A DNA stretch of 64,000 bases from an archaeon (GTDB lineage Archaea; Nanobdellota; Nanobdellia; Woesearchaeales; GW2011-AR9): assembly GCA_018697095.1 (NCBI GenBank), contig JABHSG010000004.1, positions 186,001-250,000 on the forward strand, read 5' to 3'. A program made the position numbers and the translations under genes. How positions within the stretch are numbered: the first letter of the stretch is position 1; every line of letters begins with the position of its first letter. The notes beneath the pieces are model-generated. The model did not search any database, was not told the DNA's origin, and worked only from the letters and a program-made list of their open reading frames with translations. Shown here in pieces: positions 26,473 through 34,676 of this stretch.

Positions 26473-27186
26473 CTACTTCTTCTTCGCTATTTCCCACAAC
26501 TGATCAAAATAACCTTTGTAAGCTTTCGCGACATCAGGCTGCTTAATCACAATAGCAACTGGGTCATGTTCAAGCCAAATAATAATTGCAACTCTATCAG
26601 CGTAGATATTTGTAGAAACAATTGACTTATACTTAGCTGGCAAATAACGTGCAACAGCATACTTACTTTTCAAATCAACTTTTTTATCACAAGCAAACAA
26701 TAAATGCAATTTTTGTTTGTTAGCAACACGTTTACGTTGGTAGTGCGGCCAATAAAATTTCATAATGTCACGTGTTGATGAGTGCCCACCAATCACATAG
26801 ACATCCTCACCTTTACGCAATTGATCTTCAAATACTGATTTGAGTCCATCTTTGCCACGATAAAATAAAGTTTCTTGTTTATCTTTATGTTCCAAAAATT
26901 TGGCAGTCATTTGTGGCAAAATAGAATAGATCTCTTCTTTTTTTGCATCAATTAATTCTTGAATACGTTTTGGGTCTTCCGCAATATAAAATCGATTTCC
27001 ATTTTCAACAATGTAAGAAACAAGTCCTTTCTCAATAAGTCTATCAAGCGCATCATACACAGAGCGCCTATGAATTCCTGTTTTACGAGCAAGTACTCCT
27101 GCTTGAGCTTTCGTAATATCAATAAGCATCAAATAAATCTTAGCTTCAGTTCCTGTAAGTCCAACATGTACTAATTTCTCAAACAT
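26473..27186 (-). CDS. TrmB-family transcriptional regulator
   Basis: A 237-residue DNA-binding protein. Residues 1-70 form the winged helix typical of TrmB (GLTGTEAKIYLMLID, AGVLARKTGIHRRSVYDALDRL, KGLVSYIVENGNRFY). A coiled segment follows, then a TrmB effector-type domain (ETLFYRGKDGLKSVFEDQL). The ligand is unknown; many TrmB proteins sense sugars. The ATG lies about 26 nt from a TATA box at 27208-27216, giving a leaderless mRNA. The gene diverges from the DNA ligase gene across an inverted-repeat array that is the likely operator. Confidence 0.88.
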   Translation of the reverse strand: MFEKLVHVGLTGTEAKIYLMLIDITKAQAGVLARKTGIHRRSVYDALDRLIEKGLVSYIVENGNRFYIAEDPKRIQELIDAKKEEIYSILPQMTAKFLEHKDKQETLFYRGKDGLKSVFEDQLRKGEDVYVIGGHSSTRDIMKFYWPHYQRKRVANKQKLHLLFACDKKVDLKSKYAVARYLPAKYKSIVSTNIYADRVAIIIWLEHDPVAIVIKQPDVAKAYKGYFDQLWEIAKKK

Positions 27187-27220
27187 AAAAACATTAAACT
27201 AAATCAGTTATATAAACCTT

Positions 27221-27255
27221 GTGGGGAACTACTTCCCACTGTGGGAACATACCAC
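27221..27255. promoter_or_regulatory. Palindromic operator array between the TrmB regulator and the ligase gene
   Basis: Four half-sites of the type GTGGGAA lie in alternating orientation. The core TTCCCACTGTGGGAA (27233-27247) is a perfect 15-bp palindrome, flanked by GTGGGGAA (27221-27228) and CCAC (27252-27255). It sits between two TATA boxes, 27208-27216 reading left and 27268-27276 reading right, so one bound regulator could control both genes. Assignment to the adjacent TrmB protein is inference from position. Confidence 0.65.
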
Positions 27256-27267
27256 CCCGTAAGTCTT

Positions 27268-27276
27268 GATATACAT
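27268..27276 (+). promoter_or_regulatory. Probable TATA box of the DNA ligase gene
   Basis: GATATACAT is centred about 24 nt before the ATG at 27296, the spacing expected for a leaderless archaeal mRNA. It supports that ATG over the TTG at 27266, which would lie upstream of the predicted transcript start. Confidence 0.5.
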
Positions 27277-27295
27277 AATTCTCAAACTAATTTCT

Positions 27296-28537
27296 ATGGT
27301 AATAACAAATTTAGATGACATGACTCTCGATGTAAACGCTTTCACAGCAAAAAAACCAAAAGACTATCAAACAGATCCAGATTCACTAAAAGACTTTGAA
27401 AAACTTCTGAACTTACATGGCGGCGCAACTCATGTTGAAACCAAATATGATGGTAATGGTATTGTAATTGATACAAGAACTAGTTCTCCACAATTAAGAT
27501 CACTAAGTGGGCAAGTTTGGGACGCAAGCGCAGTTCCAGAACTTGAAAGTGCAATTCACGCGCTCCCATCCGGTCTTTACGTTGGAGAAATTGTTGGGAG
27601 ACCAACAAAGCCAGGTTTCACTGGCCGTGAAGAATTCCAAGCAGCCCAATCACGTGGACCATTTAATGCAAACAAAAAACTAAGCCAAGCTCTTGTTGAC
27701 AAATTTCCTTTAGACATTCGTCTTTATGATATGATTTTTCAAAATGGACAAGTAATTGCAAACCAATCTTTTGAAGACAGAAAAGCAAGACTTGAGGATC
27801 TCTGCGCAGCTAACGGACAAATCCTCTCTGTTGCTTATCAAACAATCACTGACCCAACTGTACTACAGAAACTAACAATGGACCAATTTGATAGAGGTCT
27901 TGAAGGTTTCATTGTCAAAAAACCTGGATCCCCCTACGCACTTAAAGCTGCAAAATCTGGTTTAGTTGGGGTTCGAAACAATGATTGGGTAAAAATCAAA
28001 GAAGCACTCACAGTTGACTTAGTTGTACTTGGCCTTAGACAAAAAGAAGGTAGACAAAATCAAGGTTGGCCCTGTTCTAATGTTTTAGCAGGAACATACA
28101 ACGACAAAACAAATCAGTTTGAAACACTTTCAATTGTTAATATTCCATCAGTTGCTCTAGCAAAACAATTTTATGATGCAGTTGCTCCTCTTTGCGCACT
28201 TAGTTATACTGAAGCTGCGCCGCACACTTGGCAAAATAAAGGTGTAGCTCCAAACAAATCAGTTCATGTTACTTATTCATCTCAACTTCAACGTGGAGCT
28301 CCTCACGGAAAAGTTCCTTTCATGTATGTGCTTGATCCTAGGGCAGCTCCTGTAATTGAAGTTAGAGCTAAAAGTATCACAGGCCCAAGATCCACTTGGC
28401 ACAGTTGTGGCGCTCAAGAAACAAACCCTCAAGCGCATTCTTTACAACAACCAAAATATCTAAATATGAGACCTGATAAAACAGCATTAATGGCAACAAC
28501 AACCAGCCAAGTTAGAGATATGTATAACGGCGTATAA
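27296..28537 (+). CDS. Small ATP-dependent DNA ligase
   Basis: A nucleotidyltransferase that seals nicks by way of an adenylated lysine. Motif I is KYDGNG with catalytic Lys50; then GLYVGEIVG (III-like), LYDMIF (IIIa), EGFIVKKP (IV) and DWVKIKE (V). A C-terminal OB-fold part follows, with IEVRA and, near the end, MRPDKTA plus ATTTSQVRDMY, which match the last motif (RxDK) of archaeal DNA ligases. The N-terminal DNA-binding domain of the usual ~560-residue archaeal enzyme is missing: only about 45 residues precede motif I. The total is 413 residues. It is divergent from the TrmB gene and followed after 41 nt by a methyltransferase. An RNA ligase role cannot be excluded. Confidence 0.8.
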   Translation: MVITNLDDMTLDVNAFTAKKPKDYQTDPDSLKDFEKLLNLHGGATHVETKYDGNGIVIDTRTSSPQLRSLSGQVWDASAVPELESAIHALPSGLYVGEIVGRPTKPGFTGREEFQAAQSRGPFNANKKLSQALVDKFPLDIRLYDMIFQNGQVIANQSFEDRKARLEDLCAANGQILSVAYQTITDPTVLQKLTMDQFDRGLEGFIVKKPGSPYALKAAKSGLVGVRNNDWVKIKEALTVDLVVLGLRQKEGRQNQGWPCSNVLAGTYNDKTNQFETLSIVNIPSVALAKQFYDAVAPLCALSYTEAAPHTWQNKGVAPNKSVHVTYSSQLQRGAPHGKVPFMYVLDPRAAPVIEVRAKSITGPRSTWHSCGAQETNPQAHSLQQPKYLNMRPDKTALMATTTSQVRDMYNGV

Positions 28538-28578
28538 AAGGACAAAAGCATTATAAAATAAGCTTAAAAAAATAACAG

Positions 28579-29319
28579 ATGTCAAATCTGATACAACCTG
28601 GATGGTCAATTAATGCTTTTTTTTACGAACTTTTACAATCCAAACTAATTCATAGTATAGATGGATATATTATTGGCGAATTATCAGGCCAAGGTATTCT
28701 CGATAAAGATAGCGTTAGAGGAGTTGATTTTGGTTCTGGTACTGGTGACTTAACTCTTAAAATTGCAAGAGACTTACTTCAAAGAGGAAGAACTGATGCA
28801 AGAGTATATTCTGTTGAAAATGATCCTTTAATGAATGAAAAATTAAAAACCAGATTAAGAAAATTAGAAAGTAGAAGTCACACAAGAGGCATAGAAAGAC
28901 TCATATCTCCAATTAGAGGAAACTTATATGGACCAATAATTGATACAATAGCTACAGAAACACAAGGAATTGACTTTGCAATTTTCAAACGTTGCCTTTA
29001 CTCTGACAAAGAAAAAGTAAAAGGAATTATCAAAAGAACATATGATCAACTAAAACCAGATGGTAATATTTTCATAGTACATCCAGAAGCAGATTTTAAC
29101 ACATACTGTGACAACGGCTTTGGAAAACTTGCACCCCTTCATGTTATGAGGTGGGCATGGGCACAACTTGGAAAAGAGTTAGGTTTAGTAGAATACCAAA
29201 GGTACACTCAATCAGAATTGGTTGATCTTTGCCAAACTGCATGCCCTGATGCAAATATAAAAAGACATTTTCCACAAAGACCAGCTTACAACTTAGTTCA
29301 AATACAAAAAGCAGCATAA
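28579..29319 (+). CDS. Class I SAM-dependent methyltransferase
   Basis: A 246-residue Rossmann-fold methyltransferase. Motif I is VDFGSGTGDLTLKIA, and the acidic end of strand 2 is VYSVENDP. Strand 4 is FAIFKRCLYS, followed by LKPDGNIFIVHPE, typical of the post-motif III region of small-molecule or tRNA methylases. The substrate is unknown. A TATA-like TTATAAAATA at 28551-28560 is centred 25 nt before the ATG, so it has its own leaderless promoter even though it follows the ligase gene closely. Confidence 0.8.
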   Translation: MSNLIQPGWSINAFFYELLQSKLIHSIDGYIIGELSGQGILDKDSVRGVDFGSGTGDLTLKIARDLLQRGRTDARVYSVENDPLMNEKLKTRLRKLESRSHTRGIERLISPIRGNLYGPIIDTIATETQGIDFAIFKRCLYSDKEKVKGIIKRTYDQLKPDGNIFIVHPEADFNTYCDNGFGKLAPLHVMRWAWAQLGKELGLVEYQRYTQSELVDLCQTACPDANIKRHFPQRPAYNLVQIQKAA

Positions 29320-29334
29320 AAATAAAATAAAAAA

Positions 29335-29706
29335 TTAAGCAAATAAACTATACAATACTAATACAGATAAACCTACCCAAATTAACCAAACAAGCCAAGT
29401 TTTACTAGTATCTTTAAACACTTCTGCTACAAATATTTTGTACAATTTTGGGTACGAAAACATAAACACACCAAATACTAAATATCCAAACACAAATGCT
29501 GGAAAAGCCTGAGTAATTGTTAAGTTAGTAAACACATAATATCCAATAACAACTAATAATGCAACCATCGGCCACTTCATCATATTGATATGTTTAACCA
29601 TATTACTTGCCATATCACTTAACAATTTTGGTTTAACTAAAAAAATCACTAGCTTTAATAAAACTGCAATTGACATAACTAAAGAAATTATTTCCATTCC
29701 ATTCAT
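29335..29706 (-). CDS. Small polytopic membrane protein
   Basis: A 123-residue protein with four probable membrane helices: ISLVMSIAVLLKLVIFLV, WPMVALLVVIGYYVF, AFPAFVFGYLVFGVFMF, and WLVWLIWVGLSVLVLYSLF. No family is recognised. A GAGGTG ribosome site lies 6 nt upstream of the ATG at 29706, so unlike many genes here it is probably translated from a leadered mRNA. It lies downstream of the acidic lipoprotein gene on the same strand (49 nt gap) and may be co-transcribed with it. Confidence 0.75.
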   Translation of the reverse strand: MNGMEIISLVMSIAVLLKLVIFLVKPKLLSDMASNMVKHINMMKWPMVALLVVIGYYVFTNLTITQAFPAFVFGYLVFGVFMFSYPKLYKIFVAEVFKDTSKTWLVWLIWVGLSVLVLYSLFA

Positions 29707-29755
29707 TTTTTACACCTCTTTTTCAATAAACTAAATAAAAAAACAATAATTAATC

Positions 29756-30373
29756 CTACTCACAACTCTCTACATAATCATCTACTGTCAATGTAAAAGA
29801 AACTCGACTTATTGTTGGGTGCGTAATAATCTCTGAACGTTCGCCTAAATCAAGTACAATTACTTCTTCTTCAAGTATTTCCCCAGTATTCTTTTTGATC
29901 AATTCAATTGCTACTGGTGTTGCAGTATCTCCTAAACAATAATCTGCTGAGCTAAGTAATTTCCATTCAAGTGCGCCAGCTGATGTATAACTGCCAGTTC
30001 CACGTGACAGAGTTAATTCTTCGCCATCACTAGTACTGATTTCAACCTCATTAAAGTTACATTTAGTTTCACATTCACCTTCAGTATCATATATAGTAGC
30101 AACAGTGCCACAAACACTTTCAATACAATGTTCATTCCATGCACACTCACTACTATCACTACAGCTAAGATCAATTTCTTCTACTACTTCTTCGATCTCA
30201 ACAACTAGTTCTTCTTCCACTCCATCGCTTTCAGAAGCCTCAACATCCAAAGCTGATTCCTCAGAGCCAGACTCATCCCATTCCAAAACAGTATCATCAG
30301 AACATGAAACCAAGAATAAAACAGACACAAACATGATACACAAAATAAATAATTTTAATTTTCCTCTTCCCAT
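29756..30373 (-). CDS. Acidic Cys-rich lipoprotein
   Basis: The N-terminus is basic, then hydrophobic, ending in FLVSC, a good lipobox. A long Glu/Ser/Val linker leads to a Cys-rich segment (LSCSDSSECAWNEHCIESVCG) resembling the short disulfide motifs common in DPANN surface proteins, and then a beta-rich C-terminal domain with two more cysteines. The ATG at 30373 is chosen because a TTTATATCTC box (30394-30403) is centred about 26 nt upstream; the upstream TTG at 30388 would add five residues. Function unknown. Confidence 0.72.
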   Translation of the reverse strand: MGRGKLKLFILCIMFVSVLFLVSCSDDTVLEWDESGSEESALDVEASESDGVEEELVVEIEEVVEEIDLSCSDSSECAWNEHCIESVCGTVATIYDTEGECETKCNFNEVEISTSDGEELTLSRGTGSYTSAGALEWKLLSSADYCLGDTATPVAIELIKKNTGEILEEEVIVLDLGERSEIITHPTISRVSFTLTVDDYVESCE

Positions 30374-30509
30374 AACTAAAATAAACAATAAGTGAGATAT
30401 AAAGGTTGTGAGTATACGAGCAACTGTTAAAAATATTTTATTTTTATAATGTTGACTCTTTAAACTAAAAACTAAAACATTTTTAAACTCAAAAGCACTC
30501 TTTCAGAAC

Positions 30510-31445
30510 ATGAAAAAAATTAACTTACTATTAGCTACTCTTCTAATCCTAACATTCACCTTACTTATTTCTTCATGTTCAATTGAATTAAACAATGACA
30601 TTGACAAAGAATATTATTTTCTAAGTAAAGAAGACCAAACAGATACAAGTAAACCGTGGTTTAGTCAAGTTAACATCGCAACCTCCACTGATGGAATTAC
30701 CTTCATAGAACAAGGTATGTTAACAAAGCAAGCAGGCGTAGCTAATTTATTAAAAACAAAAGATAATGAGTTAATTGCAATTTACCAATACTTTGATCCA
30801 TTCATTAAAGAAAATTTTGACCAAATTGCTTACCAAATATCAACTGATAATGGACAAACTTGGAGCGAAAGAGGATTTATCCAATATGAAGAATTACCAT
30901 ATAAACCTAAACCAGGTAGGCCTTCGCCTGTTGACCCAGATTTAGTCCAACTTGAAGATGGCAGTTTAAGATTATATTTTACATATCCACAGCCAGGCTA
31001 CGAATATGCTTTTATGGCAGTAAGTACCGCTGATTCAATCACTGATAACTTTGTATTCAAAGGACCAGCACTATCTCTTGATGATACACTACTACTTGAT
31101 CCTGCTATTGTTTACTTTAATGACATGTGGCATCATTACACTTGGACAAATGAAAAGAACAGTGAAGGAGTAAACATAAATGTTCATTCAACTTCAAAGG
31201 ACGGATTAACATTCGAAAGACAAGACGATATTTATTTACCAATGAACTTTTTAGGCCAAGCAATTGTAATAGATGAAGAATTATATTTTTACGGATCTGG
31301 TATGAAAGGTCCAGTTGCAAAATCCACTAACGGATTTGAATGGGAAATATCTTCTGAGACAAATGTTCTTGGAGCAGACCCAGGTATTACGCAACTTGAT
31401 GATGGCTCATTTGTTATGATTTACACCAACATGAACTTTAATTGA
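30510..31445 (+). CDS. Lipoprotein with sialidase/GH43-like beta-propeller
   Basis: A 311-residue exported protein. The signal peptide ends in LLISSC, a lipobox with Cys23. The body has repeated propeller-blade motifs: ATSTDGITF, QISTDNGQTWSERGF, STSKDGLTF and AKSTNGFEW are BNR/Asp-box-like. VDPDLVQLEDGSLRLYFT and LDPAIVYFNDMWHHY resemble the blade edges of GH43/GH32-type propellers. It probably binds or trims a surface glycan. The catalytic set cannot be assigned by eye, so the enzymatic role is open. Confidence 0.72.
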   Translation: MKKINLLLATLLILTFTLLISSCSIELNNDIDKEYYFLSKEDQTDTSKPWFSQVNIATSTDGITFIEQGMLTKQAGVANLLKTKDNELIAIYQYFDPFIKENFDQIAYQISTDNGQTWSERGFIQYEELPYKPKPGRPSPVDPDLVQLEDGSLRLYFTYPQPGYEYAFMAVSTADSITDNFVFKGPALSLDDTLLLDPAIVYFNDMWHHYTWTNEKNSEGVNINVHSTSKDGLTFERQDDIYLPMNFLGQAIVIDEELYFYGSGMKGPVAKSTNGFEWEISSETNVLGADPGITQLDDGSFVMIYTNMNFN

Positions 31446-31464
31446 TATCCATTTACGAGATAAA

Positions 31465-31479
31465 AGTTAACCACTACAA
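31465..31479 (+). repeat. 15-bp direct repeat, copy 1
   Basis: AGTTAACCACTACAA, identical to the copy at 31530-31544, 65 bp apart. It lies between the sialidase-like gene and the 3' end of xerA. It contains the palindrome GTTAAC. It may be a recombination-site half, but no strand-exchange evidence is visible. Confidence 0.6.
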
Positions 31480-31529
31480 TTTTGATAATCTCTCCTCTAC
31501 AAAAGACAAAAATACCAGAAAACAAAAAT

Positions 31530-31544
31530 AGTTAACCACTACAA
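31530..31544 (+). repeat. 15-bp direct repeat, copy 2, overlapping the xerA stop codon
   Basis: The same 15 bases as at 31465-31479. This copy includes the TAG stop of the recombinase gene (31539-31541 on the minus strand). Confidence 0.6.
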
Positions 31545-32372
31545 ATCGTCAAGTGGGTTCTTTACTTCTTCTAATTTTTTAGCACTCACATGCGTATAGA
31601 TCTCTGTTGTCGCCAAATTACTATGCCCTAGAAGTTCTTGTATCGTACGAATCGAAACACCGTTGTCATGCAAATGTGTTGCAAAAGAATGCCTAAGTTT
31701 GTGTGGTGTCACTTTTTTAGTCAGTCCAGCACGCTTAGCCGCTCCTTTCACAAGTTTTTGCACATTACGTTCACTAAGCCTCTCACTTTTACTATTTGCA
31801 AACACAAACCCACGGTCCATCATTCCTAAATGTCTTTGTAATTCAGAACATAATTCTTTTCCTAAAAAAAATAATCTGTCTTTTCCTCCTTTACCATCAC
31901 GGATATAACCTTTCCCAGAACTAAAATCAATCTCCTCAATTCTAACCCCACAAATTTCAGAAACCCGTAAACCAGAACTGTACAAAAACTGTAAAATCAA
32001 TTTAGACTTAGAAGAACCTGCTGCAGAAAACAACCGACCAATTTCATCTTTAGTCAAATAAATCGGCAAACTTTTTTGCACTTTAGGAATTTTAATTCCT
32101 GTAATTGCTTTACCCAAAACCTCATTGTGATAAAATAAAATCGCAGATCTAGCCAAATTTACTGATCGCGCAGCAGTTCCAGAAACTACTAGTTTTGCTA
32201 AGAACCTTTTAGTATCAAATTTATTAATAGAACTTAATTCTTTTGTGCCACAAAATTGCAATAATTGCGCATTAAATTTAGAGTAAGCCTTTTTTGTATG
32301 AAATGACATGCCTCGAAGCGCCATCTCTGCTTCTAAATCTTCAAGACTGTGAGAAACACCATCACTCAACAT
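31539..32372 (-). CDS. xerA: Tyrosine recombinase, XerA type
   Basis: Site-specific recombinase of the archaeal XerA kind, which in other archaea resolves chromosome dimers at dif. The N-terminal SAM-like core-binding domain (LEDLEAEMALRGMSFHTKKAY) is followed by the catalytic domain, with Arg in SSGLRVSEICG, Lys in GKGGKDR, HKLRHSFATHL, LLGHSN and the nucleophile in TEIYTHV, so all catalytic positions are present. The ATG at 32372 is preferred: GGTGA lies 4-5 nt upstream, and the longer frame from 32426 would add a hydrophobic N-terminus foreign to the family. 277 residues is the usual length. Confidence 0.9.
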   Translation of the reverse strand: MLSDGVSHSLEDLEAEMALRGMSFHTKKAYSKFNAQLLQFCGTKELSSINKFDTKRFLAKLVVSGTAARSVNLARSAILFYHNEVLGKAITGIKIPKVQKSLPIYLTKDEIGRLFSAAGSSKSKLILQFLYSSGLRVSEICGVRIEEIDFSSGKGYIRDGKGGKDRLFFLGKELCSELQRHLGMMDRGFVFANSKSERLSERNVQKLVKGAAKRAGLTKKVTPHKLRHSFATHLHDNGVSIRTIQELLGHSNLATTEIYTHVSAKKLEEVKNPLDDL

Positions 32373-32615
32373 ATTTTCACCAACCACAACAAAAAACAAA
32401 CAAAACGAATTAATAAAAGTTCGCATAATTTACTATTGGCTGTAAAATAAAACTTTTAATCAAACACTAAAACTTCAAGAAAAAGAACGCAATAAAATAT
32501 CTAAACTAAACTTAAACATTCATTGATTAAAATTTACAATCAAACGAATATGATTAACTACTAACTAAGGACAAAAAAGAAAGATTTATATATTGCTGAC
32601 ATTTCACAAGGCAAC

Positions 32616-32915
32616 ATGGAAAGAAATCCTTACAAATCACCAGACTCAAAGTTAGAAAAACTTAGTGACATCCAAAAACACAACCAAGGATATGAGCTCA
32701 TTTCAAAAATTGGGGGTGCGGCCACAATTGGTGGCATAGTTACTTCAATGATAACTCCTTTAGCAATAGCACTAATTCCTGGATCTGAGCAATATGTTGA
32801 ATCAATTGGCGATCCTACAACAGTCACTAATAACTTACTAGTCTATGGTGCACTAGCGGCTACAATTGGTGCAGCTATCGGTGCATATGCGACAGGCAAG
32901 ATTCAAAAGACTTAA
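32616..32915 (+). CDS. Small membrane protein with two helices
   Basis: A 99-residue protein with a charged N-terminal third (NPYKSPDSKLEKLSDIQKH) and two hydrophobic segments rich in Gly and Ala (IGGAATIGGIVTSMITPLAIALI, LLVYGALAATIGAAIGAYATG). No family is recognised. TTTATATA at 32585-32592 is centred 28 nt before the ATG, a clear leaderless promoter, which supports a real gene. Confidence 0.72.
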   Translation: MERNPYKSPDSKLEKLSDIQKHNQGYELISKIGGAATIGGIVTSMITPLAIALIPGSEQYVESIGDPTTVTNNLLVYGALAATIGAAIGAYATGKIQKT

Positions 32916-33220
32916 TTCCTCTTCAAATTACTTCGGATAATGCATATTATGCGAACCATTGCTTCTTTTCTAAGCTAAAACACTAAAAAACTACTCAAAA
33001 GGCCTAGTTTTTCATCAAAAAAGCCAGGCTTCAGAAACTCTGTTTTACTAAAAGTTCAAGGAACTCAGTTTTCAAAAAATAAAAGTTCTTCAAAAACACC
33101 ATGTCATAGAAAAAAATTCAAAAAGATAATCTTTTCTCAAAAATACCAATTTATTTTTTCAAAAAATGCTTCTTTCCTCTCAGATAGAACTTGTAAACTA
33201 AACTTAAATCTTAGGTTACT

Positions 33221-33263
33221 AAAACTTCTAATCAATTTTTTGCCAAGAAACGAATTAAAAAAG
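33221..33263 (+). repeat. Intergenic ~43-bp repeat, copy 1
   Basis: Starts AAAACTTCTAATCAATTTTT and continues with a CAAG-n2-A-CGAA-TTAAAAAAG-like tail. It matches 33482-33524 with only a few changes. The short core also recurs near 32449, 33403 and 33807. Confidence 0.55.
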
Positions 33264-33481
33264 AAAAAATTTCAAACACCTCTCTTTTTTGTTGAAATGT
33301 TTCTTCTTTTCTCAATTTCTAAAAATTTATCAAAAAACTCATTAAAATCTCACTTGAAAACCCTACCTTTTCTTTCAAAACTCAATACTTGCAAAAAGAA
33401 CAGAACTTTTAATCAAATCATAAATATTTGAGACTTTTTGTGTGATAAAACTTATAAAAATAGCTTAAAACATAAGGACTT

Positions 33482-33524
33482 AAAACTTCCAATCAATTTT
33501 TGTCAAGTAAGCGAAATAAAAAAG
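33482..33524 (+). repeat. Intergenic ~43-bp repeat, copy 2
   Basis: Starts AAAACTTCCAATCAATTTTT and continues TGTCAAGTAAGCGAAATAAA. It is a near copy of 33221-33263, about 260 bp apart; function unknown. Confidence 0.55.
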
Positions 33525-33691
33525 GATTTTCACTATTTTTTGAAATGACGAAAGTTTAAATGCAAGTTTTCCCTCCTAAGAATTATCGTATCTCAGCACG
33601 TACAACTGTTAGAAAATGTGGGTTAAATCAGTCACTACTTAATAATACTGATTAGAACGAAACGTTTATATAATAGTTGTTACTCTGAAGT

Positions 33692-33754
33692 ACCAACCAT
33701 CCATCACCTCTTTTCCCCAGCGAAGTGTTTCGGCATTTCGTCTGGGGTTTTTTT
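33692..33754 (+). ncRNA. Probable small RNA with terminal hairpin and T-run
   Basis: A TATA box (TTTATATAA, 33665-33673) predicts transcription from about 33692. The transcript would contain ATCACCTC (33703-33710), the same as the anti-Shine-Dalgarno end of 16S rRNA. It would end in a strong hairpin: 13 bp with one bulge, CCCCAGCGAAGTG (33715-33727), loop TTTCGG, and arm CATTTCGTCTGGGG to 33747, then seven T. No open frame is present. Promoter, hairpin and T-run together argue for an independent RNA of roughly 60 nt; its role is not known. Confidence 0.5.
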
Positions 33755-33839
33755 ACGCAAAACTCTTGCTCGAACTTCTTATTATTAATTGGAATTTTCA
33801 GATCTAAAACTTTTGATCAAAAATTAATTCTTTCATCGC

Positions 33840-34553
33840 CTAACCAACATAACTCAGATGGCTCTTTTTCTCATGTGTTTGCCTAGCTTTCTCTTTTTTC
33901 TGAACAAGTCCATGTAATTTATCTTCAAAAACACGTGCTTGTTGTCGAAGTCCATTAGGATCAACATCAAGTCCCGCATAATCATCGAGAGCCATAATTA
34001 TCTTTGCAGCAGCCTCAGAATCAGGTTTACTACCCTGTGCTTCTGCAAATAAAGCAAGTTGTGGGATCTTAGTTCCCTTAGCAAGAAGTGCTCCTGTAAC
34101 TCCTACAATCACTCCTTCTTTTAGTTCTTTGACATCGCGTCCTAATTTTTTCAAATTAGCTTTTGAAAGTCCTTGTGCACTAAAATAAACATGGCCTTCA
34201 CCACCTGGGCCTCCTACTCCTTCAAAAGAGATTACTTCTTTAGCAGAACATAATTTTGCAACTTCAAGTATCGCATCAGCAAGTTTCCATTCCATTCCTG
34301 CAGCAACATTAAGTGCATGTACAACAACTAAGTTATATCTTTTATTATAATGAAGTGAGATTGGCTCAATTATTTCACCATTATGAATCGCAATCATAGC
34401 AGGCATACCTGACATTTCAATACGACCAATTTTTTCAAAATCTAAATGTTCTAGAAGATACTCAGTAACAATTGTTCCAATAAGTCCAAAGCCTGGAAAT
34501 CCTTCCAGAAGCCTAACGCCTTTTGGTTTTTTTGATAAACTAATTTTAACCAT
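33840..34553 (-). CDS. PAC2-family proteasome assembly chaperone homologue
   Basis: A 237-residue member of the archaeal PAC2 family, related to eukaryotic proteasome assembly chaperones. The start LLEGFPGFGLIGTI is the family signature. Further motifs are GMPAMIAIHNGEI, EVISFEGVGGPG and the GVIVGVTGALLAKG strand-turn. A Lys/Arg/Gln-rich helix (EDKLHGLVQKKEKARQTHEKK) leads to the C-terminal LSYVG, reminiscent of the tails by which archaeal PAC2 proteins dock on the proteasome alpha ring; the docking role is inferred. GGTGG lies 6 nt before the ATG. Confidence 0.88.
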   Translation of the reverse strand: MVKISLSKKPKGVRLLEGFPGFGLIGTIVTEYLLEHLDFEKIGRIEMSGMPAMIAIHNGEIIEPISLHYNKRYNLVVVHALNVAAGMEWKLADAILEVAKLCSAKEVISFEGVGGPGGEGHVYFSAQGLSKANLKKLGRDVKELKEGVIVGVTGALLAKGTKIPQLALFAEAQGSKPDSEAAAKIIMALDDYAGLDVDPNGLRQQARVFEDKLHGLVQKKEKARQTHEKKSHLSYVG

Positions 34554-34676
34554 CTTTAACCACCAACCACTTTATTTGTAATTAATTATAACAAAAAATA
34601 AAGTTATAACTAATCAATAAGATATAATAAAAACAAAAGAACAAAACATGATATATAAAACATTCTATTTCAACAA

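Larger units (their letters stand above)
32916..33660. other. Gene-poor AT-rich intergenic region
   Basis: No convincing gene. The longest frame (33240-33431, starting TTG) is a low-complexity Lys/Ser/Phe/Leu translation without a promoter or ribosome site. The region contains repeats of an AAAACTT-n3-ATCAA motif (described separately) and many TTTTC/CAAAAA tracts. A weak hairpin occurs near 33001-33024 (GGCctagTTTTT pairing with AAAAAaGCC). Confidence 0.6.

Noticed and set aside
31465-31544. CRISPR-like repeats
   Set aside because: Only two copies of a 15-mer are present and no cas genes are in the window.
33240-33431. 63-residue open frame in the gene-poor region
   Set aside because: TTG start, low-complexity Lys/Ser/Phe/Leu translation, no TATA box or ribosome site at a useful distance, and it overlaps the 43-bp repeat.
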